A stretch of 21,398 bases of DNA from JBOHSA01 sp050732995 (lineage in GTDB: Bacteria; Gemmatimonadota; Gemmatimonadetes; Gemmatimonadales; GWC2-71-9). Positions 15,257 through 21,398 of the stretch are shown here, piece after piece; the first letter of the stretch is position 1, and every line of letters starts with the position of its first letter. The stretch is taken from assembly GCA_050732995.1 (NCBI GenBank), contig JBOHSA010000120.1:1-21398 (forward strand). The letters run 5' to 3'. The notes under the pieces are model-generated. The model was not told where the DNA came from, ran no database searches, and was given only the letters and a program-made list of their open reading frames with translations. A program made the position numbers and the translations under genes.

Positions 15257-17237
15257 TGTAGCCCGAGATCGCCGAGGCTGCGACGGTATAGGGGTTGGCG
15301 AGATACAGCTGGCCCGGACCGGAACGGCCGGGGAAGTTGCGGTTGATCGCGCTGATCGTGACTTCGTCCCTGGTCTTCGAAACGCCGGGGCCCGCGTTGA
15401 TGCAGGCACCGCACGACGGCTCGAGAAACGTGGCCCCCACCTGCCGGAACACCCCCAGGTAGCCCCGCTCCTCACAATAGTGCTTCACTTCCTGCGAGCC
15501 GCACTGGATGTAGAACCGCACCCACGGCGCCACCCGCTCGCCCCGCTGCACCGCCTCCTTCAACACGCGGGCGTACATGTCCATGTCTTCCTTTTTGCCC
15601 GCGGTGCACGAGCCGGCGTAGGCGATCCCGACCCGAACGCGGTCGGAGAGCTCTTCGATGTTGCGGCCGTTCCCCGGGTCGCCGGGCAGTGCGATCATCG
15701 GCTTGATGCGCGCGGCGTCGATCTCGATCACCTCGCAGTAACGGGCGTCCGGATCGCTCCCCAGGCCGGCGCACAGCGCCTGGGCGCGCGCGCGCGCCAT
15801 ACCGCGGTACTCCATGAGGAAGTCGACGGTCTTGGCATCGGGCGCCACGTAGCCGGTGAACCCCCCGACCTCCGCGGTCATGTTGGTCATCGTGGCACGC
15901 TCGTCGACCGACAGCATCTCGACAGCTTCGCCACAGTACTCGACCAGCTTGCCGATGGCTTTGCCGCTCTTCACGTACGGCTGGCGCAGGATCTCGAGCA
16001 TGAAGTCCTTCGCCGTCACGTTCTCGGGCTTGGTCCCGCGGACCACGACCTTGACGGTCTCGGGGACGGTGACGCGCACGTCCTTGGTGATCCAGGAGTT
16101 GAAGATCGCGGTCGTGCCGACCCCGAACGCCACGCACCCGACCGCGCCGGCATGCGGCGTATGCGAGTCCGAGCCGATGATCACCTGCCCCGGCTCGGCG
16201 TGGGCCTCGAGGATCTTCGAGTGGCAGATGGCCTCGGAGCCATGATGGCCCAGCCGCAGCTCGCCGTACAGCTTGATCCCCTGCCGCTCGGCGAATTGCT
16301 GCTGCTTCTTCTCGAGCTGGAGAGCCACGTCGAGCAGCCCTTCCTTCACCCGCTCGGGCGTCATCGCCTCGTCCAGAAACGTCAGATGGTCGCGGAACAG
16401 GAAAATCGAGCCCGGGTCGAACACCCGCTCGTCGGGACCGACGAGCTGCTCGAAGAAGATGGCCGCCATCGGCGTGACGTACTCGTGGCTGAACCGGATG
16501 TCGGTGACCACGAAGCCTTCGTCCCCCGGCTTTACGGCAGGCACGCCGATCCGTCCCTGGGCGGGATCCACGACCCAGTGGCGCGCCAGGATCTTTTCCC
16601 CGAGCGTCATCGGGCGCGCGGGAGTGTCGGGGGGCGTGAGCACTACCTGGCCCTGCAGCCGGGCGATGTTGTAATTGAACAGGCCTCCGTATTCGATGAT
16701 CCCCCGCGTGATCTCCCCTTCCCCCGCGGTGAAGGTGGCGAGCGGGATCTCCTCGCCGCGCCGGATCCGCTCGAGGATCGAGAAGTCGGTGGTCGTGAGA
16801 ATGCCCAGGTTCTGGCAGTTCTCGCGATAGATCCGTTCGATGTTCTCGGCGACCACGAGCTTGACGCCGGCGCACATTTCGGCGTACGGGGATTGCTCGC
16901 GTGAGGACCCCTTCCCGCGACGCTTCCCGCTGACCGAGGCCACGAAGCCGCCCTGCTTCACCGACCCGCGGGTGATGGGGAACTCCTCCCCGCACTTCAG
17001 GCCGAGGTAGGGGAAATCGCCCAGGGTGTGGTCGTAGTAATAGCAGATGTAGGCGGGAGTGATCTCGTCGGTCGAAATGTCGTCACGCAGCTTGAGGCCG
17101 GGGTGCCAAGCGAGATCCTCCCCGCCGAGCTGGCGCCGCACCAGCGCGGCGTCCTCGGCGAGGAGCAGGATCCGCCCCGGCAGGCGGACGCCGGCTGGCA
17201 GTTTCTGCACGGGACGGGTGCGGAGCGCATCGACCAT
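15219..17237 (-). CDS. Aconitase-superfamily hydro-lyase with N-terminal swivel domain
   Basis: A 672-residue enzyme of the aconitase/isopropylmalate isomerase superfamily, which moves a hydroxyl group on tricarboxylic acids by dehydration and rehydration at a [4Fe-4S] cluster. Residues about 40-210 are the swivel domain (DDISTDEITPAYICYYYDH, GSSREQSPYAEMCAGVKLVV, GILTTTDF). The catalytic domains follow (about 250-672), with HHGSEAICHSKILEAHA, GSDSHTPHAGAVGC and cluster Cys544 (GSCTAGKKED), Cys609 and Cys612 (EPSCGACINAG). Swivel-first order differs from AcnA and IRP1 (swivel last). It recalls AcnB but lacks AcnB's N-terminal HEAT-like domain, and the motifs look more AcnA/Leu-like. The substrate could be citrate, 3-isopropylmalate, homoaconitate or 2-methylcitrate. 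ATG 17237 is chosen because sequence upstream of it is antisense to the neighbouring gene. Confidence 0.87.
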   Translation of the reverse strand: MVDALRTRPVQKLPAGVRLPGRILLLAEDAALVRRQLGGEDLAWHPGLKLRDDISTDEITPAYICYYYDHTLGDFPYLGLKCGEEFPITRGSVKQGGFVASVSGKRRGKGSSREQSPYAEMCAGVKLVVAENIERIYRENCQNLGILTTTDFSILERIRRGEEIPLATFTAGEGEITRGIIEYGGLFNYNIARLQGQVVLTPPDTPARPMTLGEKILARHWVVDPAQGRIGVPAVKPGDEGFVVTDIRFSHEYVTPMAAIFFEQLVGPDERVFDPGSIFLFRDHLTFLDEAMTPERVKEGLLDVALQLEKKQQQFAERQGIKLYGELRLGHHGSEAICHSKILEAHAEPGQVIIGSDSHTPHAGAVGCVAFGVGTTAIFNSWITKDVRVTVPETVKVVVRGTKPENVTAKDFMLEILRQPYVKSGKAIGKLVEYCGEAVEMLSVDERATMTNMTAEVGGFTGYVAPDAKTVDFLMEYRGMARARAQALCAGLGSDPDARYCEVIEIDAARIKPMIALPGDPGNGRNIEELSDRVRVGIAYAGSCTAGKKEDMDMYARVLKEAVQRGERVAPWVRFYIQCGSQEVKHYCEERGYLGVFRQVGATFLEPSCGACINAGPGVSKTRDEVTISAINRNFPGRSGPGQLYLANPYTVAASAISGYITEWQPGMVLAP

Positions 17238-17246
17238 GGGCGAAAA

Positions 17247-18164
17247 ATGGCCCCTTGCTCTACCCCCAGCAACCCGGTTTCCTTGCTGGCCATGATGCTC
17301 CTCGCGCTGACCCTCTTGCAGGCCGCCGCCCCCCTGACGCAACAAACCGGAACGTTCCGGAGCCCCCGGGTGCGGGAGAGCTCGGGGATCGCCGCGAGCC
17401 GCGCCCATCCCGGCGTGCTCTGGACCCACAACGATTCGGGCGACGGGCCGTACCTCTACGCCACCGACCTCTCGGGCGCGGACCGCGGGGCGCTCCTGGT
17501 CGCCGGGGCCCGCGCGCTCGACTGGGAGGACGCCGCGCTCGGCCCCTGCCCGGCACGCTACGGGCGCACCGGGCTGACATGCGTCTACGTAGCCGATACC
17601 GGCGACAACTTCGGGTCCCGGAGCCGCGTCCAGCTCTACGCCGTGCCGGAGCCCGATCCGCCAGCGTCGGCCGCCGATACGCAGCGCGCGACCGCGGCCG
17701 CGGACTTCCTGCACGTGCGTTACCCCGATGGCCCCCACGACGTCGAGGCGGTGTACGTGTCACCACAGGACGGCGCCGTGTATCTCGTGTCCAAGGGTCA
17801 GTCCAGGGCCATCCGGCAGTATCGCGTGGACCGCGAGCGCTGGAACGACGACACGGTCGTCACCGCTCAGCTCGTCTCGGAGCTTCCCATCCGGCCCGAC
17901 CGAGGCGACGGGCGCTGGGTCACGGGCGCGGCGATCCGGCCGGACGGGCAGCTCGTCGCCATCCTCACCTACCCCGAGGTCTATTTCTTCACGCCGGGGG
18001 AGGGCGGCCGACTCGCGCTCGTGGACCGCCCGAAATGCGACACTCCCGGCAGCGGAGTCCTCTGGGAAGCCATCGACTTTCTCGACGATTCCACCTTGGT
18101 GCTCACGAGCGAGTCCGAGAGGTCCCGGCGGCGGGGGATCATCAGTACGGTGCGATGCCCGTGA
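17247..18164 (+). CDS. Secreted propeller-like protein of unknown function
   Basis: A 305-residue protein from ATG 17247, or 290 from ATG 17292. It has a hydrophobic signal-peptide-like segment (MMLLALTLLQAAAP). The mature part has repeated beta-rich stretches (SSGIAASRAHPGVLWTHNDS, YLYATDLSG, DWEDAALGPC, VYVADTGDNFGSRSRVQLYA, HDVEAVYVSPQDGAVYLVSK, WVTGAAIRPDGQLVAILTYP, TLVLTSESE) that look like blades of a beta-propeller. I cannot assign a function; secreted or periplasmic location is inferred from the leader. It diverges from the aconitase-like gene, with start codons only 9 bp apart if 17247 is used (54 bp if 17292). The second spacing leaves more room for promoters. No Shine-Dalgarno is clear at either start. 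Confidence 0.75.
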   Translation: MAPCSTPSNPVSLLAMMLLALTLLQAAAPLTQQTGTFRSPRVRESSGIAASRAHPGVLWTHNDSGDGPYLYATDLSGADRGALLVAGARALDWEDAALGPCPARYGRTGLTCVYVADTGDNFGSRSRVQLYAVPEPDPPASAADTQRATAAADFLHVRYPDGPHDVEAVYVSPQDGAVYLVSKGQSRAIRQYRVDRERWNDDTVVTAQLVSELPIRPDRGDGRWVTGAAIRPDGQLVAILTYPEVYFFTPGEGGRLALVDRPKCDTPGSGVLWEAIDFLDDSTLVLTSESERSRRRGIISTVRCP

Positions 18165-18188
18165 CCTGGGGAGCCAGGAAACGCCTGG

Positions 18189-18204
18189 TGTGCAACGAAT
18201 TGCA
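18189..18204 (+). terminator. Small hairpin downstream of the propeller-like gene
   Basis: GTGCAA and TTGCAC form a perfect 6-bp inverted repeat around the tetraloop CGAA, 25 bp after the stop codon. No U tract follows, so a terminator role is uncertain. Confidence 0.3.
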
Positions 18205-18238
18205 CTCGGGGGTTGGTTCGGGCTTTAGTAGATAAACC

Positions 18239-18252
18239 TCTATTACGTAATA
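18239..18252. promoter_or_regulatory. 14-bp perfect palindrome, possible operator
   Basis: CTATTACGTAATAG reads the same on both strands and lies in an unusually AT-rich spot 55-70 bp before the ATG at 18308. An imperfect inverted repeat, TAGTAGA and TCTATTA (18225-18244), overlaps it and shares TAGTAG with the palindrome before the TrmB-type gene. This is a candidate protein-binding site; the regulator is unknown. Confidence 0.45.
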
Positions 18253-18307
18253 GGTTGCGATCCAGGTGTTGGCATCGCGGTCACCGCGCGTTCGGCGCGA
18301 TTGCCTA

Positions 18308-19471
18308 ATGGACAGCCCCCAGGTAAGTTTGCGCCCGTTTTTGACCCCCACTTGGAGCGCTCGCCTGGAAATCCCCGCCTCCTACAAGCTTCCGCTTTCC
18401 TGGCTGCTCGAGGCCGCAAGTCCGCCGATCCAGTATCGGACCTACGCCGAGGTGGTGCCGGAGGCCCAGCGGGACCCGGGGCGGTTGGAGGCCCTGCGGG
18501 CGGCGGCCCTCGCCTACAAGCCGGCTCAGGCGATTGCCCGCAAACAGAAAAACACGGGGCTGTGGGGCGGGAACCTGCTCGCGCCGGGCGCGATGGGGTC
18601 GTACGGGTGGAAAGAGACGGGGACGGTATTTCAGTACCGGCGCCTGCTGGAGCACGGGTGGTCGGCCGAACACCGCGCGATTCGGCTCGCGGACCGGTTC
18701 TTCTTCCGGCTGCTCTCGCGCGACGAGGACCCGGCCCTGCTCGTCGAGTTTCAGCGTCCCGCCAAGACCGACCCGGGGCTCGCCCACTGGGCGCGCCTGA
18801 TAGGACGGGAGGCAGCGGCGGCGGCCCTGGCCCGCGCCGATCATGCCGAAGACCCGCGGCTACGCGGCGCCGCGCACCGCATCGCCAGCGACATCTCCCA
18901 GTACCTGCGGAGTGGGCTGGTCGAGAAGCCGTTCCGCAAGCTCCACGGCAAGACCATTCTGGACCCCGCGGGCTTTCCGCCTACGATCTTCGCGGTGGAG
19001 ACGCTGGCGTTCCTCCCCGCCGTGCAGCGCGAGCGCGCGGGGTTCATCGAGCGTCTGGCCTCCTACCTGTCGCGGCCGTCGTCGCGCCGCGCGTTCTACA
19101 TCGTGGCTGGCAGGAAGCTCTTCAAGCCGCTGTTCGAGCTGCTGGGCGATCCACTCGGCGCGGACGCGAAGGGACACGTGACCGATATCCCGTTCGCCGT
19201 CTACTGGTTGGAGCTGATGGCTCGGCTCGGCGTCGTGCGCCTGATCCCCAGCGCCACGCGCGTGCTGGCCCGGCTGTACAGCGCGTGCGACGACCAGGGC
19301 GTGTGGAACCCGAAGAGCCTCCGGACGCGCCCGACGGCGTCGAGCCCCCTGACCGTCCACGTTTACCCTCTGGAAGGGCCAGGCCGGAGCCCGGCACAGC
19401 GCCAGACCGACGTGACGTTCCGGCTGGCGTTGATCGCGCGCCACCTGGGACTCCCGATCGAGATAGGCTGA
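18308..19471 (+). CDS. Conserved-looking protein of unknown function, possibly alpha-helical toroid
   Basis: A 387-residue soluble-looking protein without a signal peptide. I do not recognise the family. It has several helical stretches and Trp/Gly motifs (GLWGGNLLAPGAMGSYGWKE, WSAEHRAIRLADRFFFRLL, DPAGFPPTIFAVETLAFLP, ACDDQGVWNPKSLR) that faintly recall alpha/alpha-toroid folds of prenyltransferase- or squalene-cyclase-like proteins; this is impression, not proof. The ATG at 18308 lacks a Shine-Dalgarno. An in-frame GTG at 18266 is an alternative, with TAGGTT 10 nt before it. An AT-rich palindromic region lies upstream. The next gene on the same strand is a TrmB-type regulator 72 bp away, so regulation by that protein is possible but unproven. 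Codon use is like its neighbours. Confidence 0.7.
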   Translation: MDSPQVSLRPFLTPTWSARLEIPASYKLPLSWLLEAASPPIQYRTYAEVVPEAQRDPGRLEALRAAALAYKPAQAIARKQKNTGLWGGNLLAPGAMGSYGWKETGTVFQYRRLLEHGWSAEHRAIRLADRFFFRLLSRDEDPALLVEFQRPAKTDPGLAHWARLIGREAAAAALARADHAEDPRLRGAAHRIASDISQYLRSGLVEKPFRKLHGKTILDPAGFPPTIFAVETLAFLPAVQRERAGFIERLASYLSRPSSRRAFYIVAGRKLFKPLFELLGDPLGADAKGHVTDIPFAVYWLELMARLGVVRLIPSATRVLARLYSACDDQGVWNPKSLRTRPTASSPLTVHVYPLEGPGRSPAQRQTDVTFRLALIARHLGLPIEIG

Positions 19472-19521
19472 TTCCTGGATCCGCTTATCGGGTGGTGAGG
19501 GTAGCCGGTTCCGCAAAATAG

Positions 19522-19542
19522 TAGTAGTATAGCATACTACTA
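19522..19542. promoter_or_regulatory. Inverted repeat abutting the TrmB-type regulator start, probable operator/promoter
   Basis: Perfect 9-bp arms TAGTAGTAT and ATACTACTA are separated by AGC and end one base before the ATG at 19544. The surrounding 30 bp are AT-rich in an otherwise GC-rich contig. TATAGC (19528-19533) or TAGCAT (19530-19535) could serve as the -10 of a leaderless message. A regulator bound here would block its own transcription, so autoregulation is likely. Confidence 0.6.
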
Positions 19543-19543
19543 T

Positions 19544-20221
19544 ATGCCTTCCATCGATCTCACCCCGTTCGGTTTCACGCCCACGGAGTCTCTCGTATAC
19601 GGGTCGCTGCTGCAGCTGGGCCCCTCGACCGGCTACGCCGTGGCGCGGGCCTGCCGGGTCGCTCGGGCGAACGCCTACGGCGCCCTCGAGGGTTTGGTGC
19701 GTGGAGGCGCGGCGAACCGGGTTCCGGGCGGCGGCCGGCCGACCCGGTACCGCCCGACCGATCCCCAGGCCCTGATCGCCCAGCTCGCCGCCGCGCAGGG
19801 GGAAGCGCTCGAGCGACTCAGCCGCGCGCTGAAAAACGCCTCCCAGCCGACTGAGCCTTTGACCCGCGAGATCGCCGGCTCGCGGGCCGCGGCGAACCTC
19901 ATCCTCCAGCTCGTTGCCAGAGCCGAGCGGCGGGTGGAGGGGATCCTGGCGGCCGATCTATGGCGCCCCACATTGCCGGCGTGGCGTCGCGCCGCGGGAC
20001 GCGTTGCCGTGGAGCTGCGCGTCGCCGGCGACGCCACCCCGCTCCCCGAGGAGGCGGGGGTGGTGGCCGGCCGGGTGCCGACGGAGCGCCCGACCCTGCT
20101 TGTGATCGACGGCCGACAGGCGGTCGCCGCAACGGCACAGGAGGCTGAGCTGACCGCGATCTGGAGCTCGCACCCATTGTTCGTCGCGATTGCCGAAGCG
20201 GCCGTTCGGAGCCTGACGTGA
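19544..20221 (+). CDS. TrmB-family-like transcriptional regulator
   Basis: A 225-residue protein. The N-terminal ~80 residues form a winged helix-turn-helix of the TrmB type (FGFTPTESLVYGSLLQLGPS, then GYAVARACRVARANAYGALE, and a wing with GGGRPTRYRPTDPQALI). A short coiled linker follows (AQGEALERLSRALKNA). The C-terminal half resembles the TrmB/PLD-like effector region (ANLILQLVARAERRVEGILA, TLLVIDGRQAVAA, WSSHPLFVAIAEAAVRSL). In characterised members such proteins sense sugars or other small ligands; the ligand here is unknown. There is no Shine-Dalgarno; an inverted repeat touches the ATG. Its stop codon overlaps the GTG start of the next gene (GTGA), so regulator and hydrolase are expected to be made together. 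Confidence 0.8.
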   Translation: MPSIDLTPFGFTPTESLVYGSLLQLGPSTGYAVARACRVARANAYGALEGLVRGGAANRVPGGGRPTRYRPTDPQALIAQLAAAQGEALERLSRALKNASQPTEPLTREIAGSRAAANLILQLVARAERRVEGILAADLWRPTLPAWRRAAGRVAVELRVAGDATPLPEEAGVVAGRVPTERPTLLVIDGRQAVAATAQEAELTAIWSSHPLFVAIAEAAVRSLT

Positions 20222-21198
20222 GATTCACGCCGGCCGCGAGTCTGCTGCTCGCCGCTTGCCGGGCGGCCCCGATCCCCGAGGCGCAGCGCTTCCCGGCGGG
20301 GACCCCGTACCGGGCCCAGGAAATCGTCCTCGAGCGGACGAGGATCCGCTACATCGATGTCGGCGCCGGAGCGGCGGCGAACGCGCCCACCGTCGTCCTG
20401 ATCCACGGCTTCGGCGCCTCGATGTACTCCTGGCGCCGGAACCTGACGCCGGTCGCCGCGGCGGGCTTCCGCGTGGTCGCGTTCGACAACCGGGGGTTCG
20501 GCTTTTCCGACCGGCCGCCCACCGGCTACACCAATGCCGAGTATGCCCGGTTGGTCGTGGCCCTCCTGGACTCGCTGCGGATCCCGGAGGCGGTCCTCGT
20601 GGGACACTCGATGGGCGGGGCCATCGCGGCGGAGGTGGCCCTGACGCACCCAGAGCGCGTACAGGGGTTGGCGCTGCTCGACCCCGCGGGCTTCGGCGTG
20701 TGGCAGCCGCGACTCTACCGGGTGGCCCGCTGGCCGATCGTGGGCGCGCTCGCCACCGGCTTGCGGGGCCGCGGGTTCACGGCCCGGCTGTTGCGCTCGA
20801 CCTACGCCGATCCCACCAAGGTGACGGAGGGGGATGTGGACCAGTACTACGCCCCCGTCGCGCAGCCGGATTACGGGCGCGCGCTCCGGGGCGCGCTGCG
20901 CGAGTTCCGGTTCGACGCGCTCCAGGGCCGGCTCGCAGCGGTCCAGGCGCCGACGCTCGTCCTCTGGGGCGAGCAGGACCGCCTGATTGCTCCGGCTCTC
21001 GGGGCGCGCCTCGCCGCGGAGCTGCCGCGCGGCGCCCTCGTCGTGCTCCCGGGCGCCGGCCACGCGATCCAAGAAGAGGTCCCCGACGCGGTCAACCGCC
21101 TGCTCATCACCTTCCTGACCGAGGGGCTGCCCCGGGTGCCGGCGGACTTGGCATCGGCGGAGGAGGGGGTGGGGGTGGCATGTCGTTCCAGTTCATGA
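20218..21198 (+). CDS. Alpha/beta hydrolase, probable lipoprotein
   Basis: A 326-residue alpha/beta hydrolase. The GTG start overlaps the regulator's TGA (GTGA). The short leader MRFTPAASLLLAAC contains a lipobox LAAC with Cys14, suggesting lipid attachment. Fold landmarks are the oxyanion motif HGFGAS (preceded by VVLI), DNRGFGFSDRPP, the nucleophile elbow GHSMGG, the acid Asp in LWGEQDRLI and His in GAGHAIQEE, so the catalytic triad is complete. The substrate cannot be inferred; esterase, lactonase or dehalogenase-like activities are all possible in this fold. Recognisable sequence ends near LLITFLTEG (about 21122). The last ~25 residues are low-complexity and overlap the 3' end of the convergent M14-type gene by 92 bp. 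Confidence 0.85.
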   Translation: MRFTPAASLLLAACRAAPIPEAQRFPAGTPYRAQEIVLERTRIRYIDVGAGAAANAPTVVLIHGFGASMYSWRRNLTPVAAAGFRVVAFDNRGFGFSDRPPTGYTNAEYARLVVALLDSLRIPEAVLVGHSMGGAIAAEVALTHPERVQGLALLDPAGFGVWQPRLYRVARWPIVGALATGLRGRGFTARLLRSTYADPTKVTEGDVDQYYAPVAQPDYGRALRGALREFRFDALQGRLAAVQAPTLVLWGEQDRLIAPALGARLAAELPRGALVVLPGAGHAIQEEVPDAVNRLLITFLTEGLPRVPADLASAEEGVGVACRSSS

Positions 21199-21398
21199 GC
21201 GCGTTCCACACCATCGGGAATTCGTGATGGTTGAGGAACCGGTGGAGCGGGTTGAACGTGAACGCGATCACCCGGCCCCCCCCCCTCCCCCGGCCGACCG
21301 GCACGTCGAACACCGCCCCTTGCCCCACGATCGCATCCTGGTTGCGGACCATCCCCGAGAGCACGTACGGCGCTGCCCGGCGACTTCCCCCCCCCCCC
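21107..21398 (-). CDS. C-terminal fragment of an M14-type peptidase, 5' part beyond window edge
   Basis: The minus-strand frame enters from the right edge, through a 12-G run, as SRRAAPYVLSGMVRNQDAIV, then GQGAVFDVPVGRG, RVIAFTFNPLHRFLNHHEF and PMVWNALMNWND. This closely parallels the C-terminus of the M14 protein at 11551-13941 (LLSGWVL, RVILFGFRPLYRG, PLLFNSLQLRQ), so it is most likely the tail of a second large M14-family zinc carboxypeptidase. No catalytic residues are in view. Three extra glycines come from a C-rich tract (21276-21291). After the conserved end there is a low-complexity tail beginning with eight prolines, which is antisense to the end of the alpha/beta hydrolase gene. Confidence 0.7.
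   Translation of the reverse strand, partial: GGGGSRRAAPYVLSGMVRNQDAIVGQGAVFDVPVGRGRGGGRVIAFTFNPLHRFLNHHEFPMVWNALMNWNDMPPPPPPPPMPSPPAPGAAPRSGR
21276..21291. repeat. C10-T-C5 tract in the M14-type fragment
   Basis: Ten C, one T and five C. On the coding (minus) strand this inserts glycines into a conserved strand (GRG, then RVIAF). The frame is kept. Confidence 0.8.
21387..21398. repeat. Terminal C12 homopolymer
   Basis: The window ends in 12 C, reading as poly-glycine on the strand of the truncated M14-type gene. As at the left edge, an assembly break in a homopolymer is the simplest reading. Confidence 0.9.

Noticed and set aside
18165..18307. A tRNA or small RNA in the AT-rich gap with a GGTTCG-like motif
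   Set aside because: No cloverleaf arms can be built around it; only short inverted repeats are present.

Overview
The window is a very GC-rich bacterial contig, tightly packed with genes. Secreted S9 and M14 peptidases with poly-glycine or poly-proline tracts, OmpA/thrombospondin-3 outer-membrane proteins and a secreted DUF4015 protein together suggest a member of Gemmatimonadota or a neighbouring soil phylum. That taxonomic placement is an inference, since no rRNA gene is present. Both ends of the window are pure C runs (27 and 12 nt), and both truncate a gene.

Left part (1-5915): an edge-truncated DEAH-type helicase on the minus strand; a short DUF2167 gene whose 3' half is missing; a two-gene minus-strand operon; and a membrane-bound GAF chemoreceptor-like protein. 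The operon pairs a 79-residue Rdx/SelW-like protein with 6-phosphofructokinase. The small gene has an in-frame TGA exactly at the redox CxxU position, followed by a good bacterial SECIS-like hairpin. It is therefore a probable selenoprotein that ordinary gene calling would miss.

Middle (6010-15256): two tandem paralogous outer-membrane proteins (signal peptide, barrel-like domain, 6 or 7 TSP3 calcium-binding repeats, OmpA peptidoglycan-binding domain). They are followed by a likely secreted-hydrolase cluster: an S9 prolyl-oligopeptidase-type peptidase that is frameshifted at a run of 15 G, an M14 zinc carboxypeptidase-like protein, and a DUF4015 putative glycoside hydrolase.

Right part (15219-21398): a minus-strand aconitase-superfamily enzyme with the swivel domain placed before the Fe-S catalytic domain; a divergent secreted propeller-like protein; an unrecognised protein; a TrmB-type regulator with a palindrome touching its start codon and translationally coupled to a lipoprotein alpha/beta hydrolase; and the C-terminal end of a second M14-type peptidase cut off by the right edge.

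The strongest leads are the selenoprotein-phosphofructokinase operon, the homopolymer-associated frameshift and other G/C tracts, the truncated DUF2167 gene, the swivel-first aconitase, and a set of start codons that look leaderless. I saw no rRNA, tRNA, CRISPR array, insertion sequence or phage gene. The longest stretch without a gene is 9054-9338, which holds only a possible hairpin.
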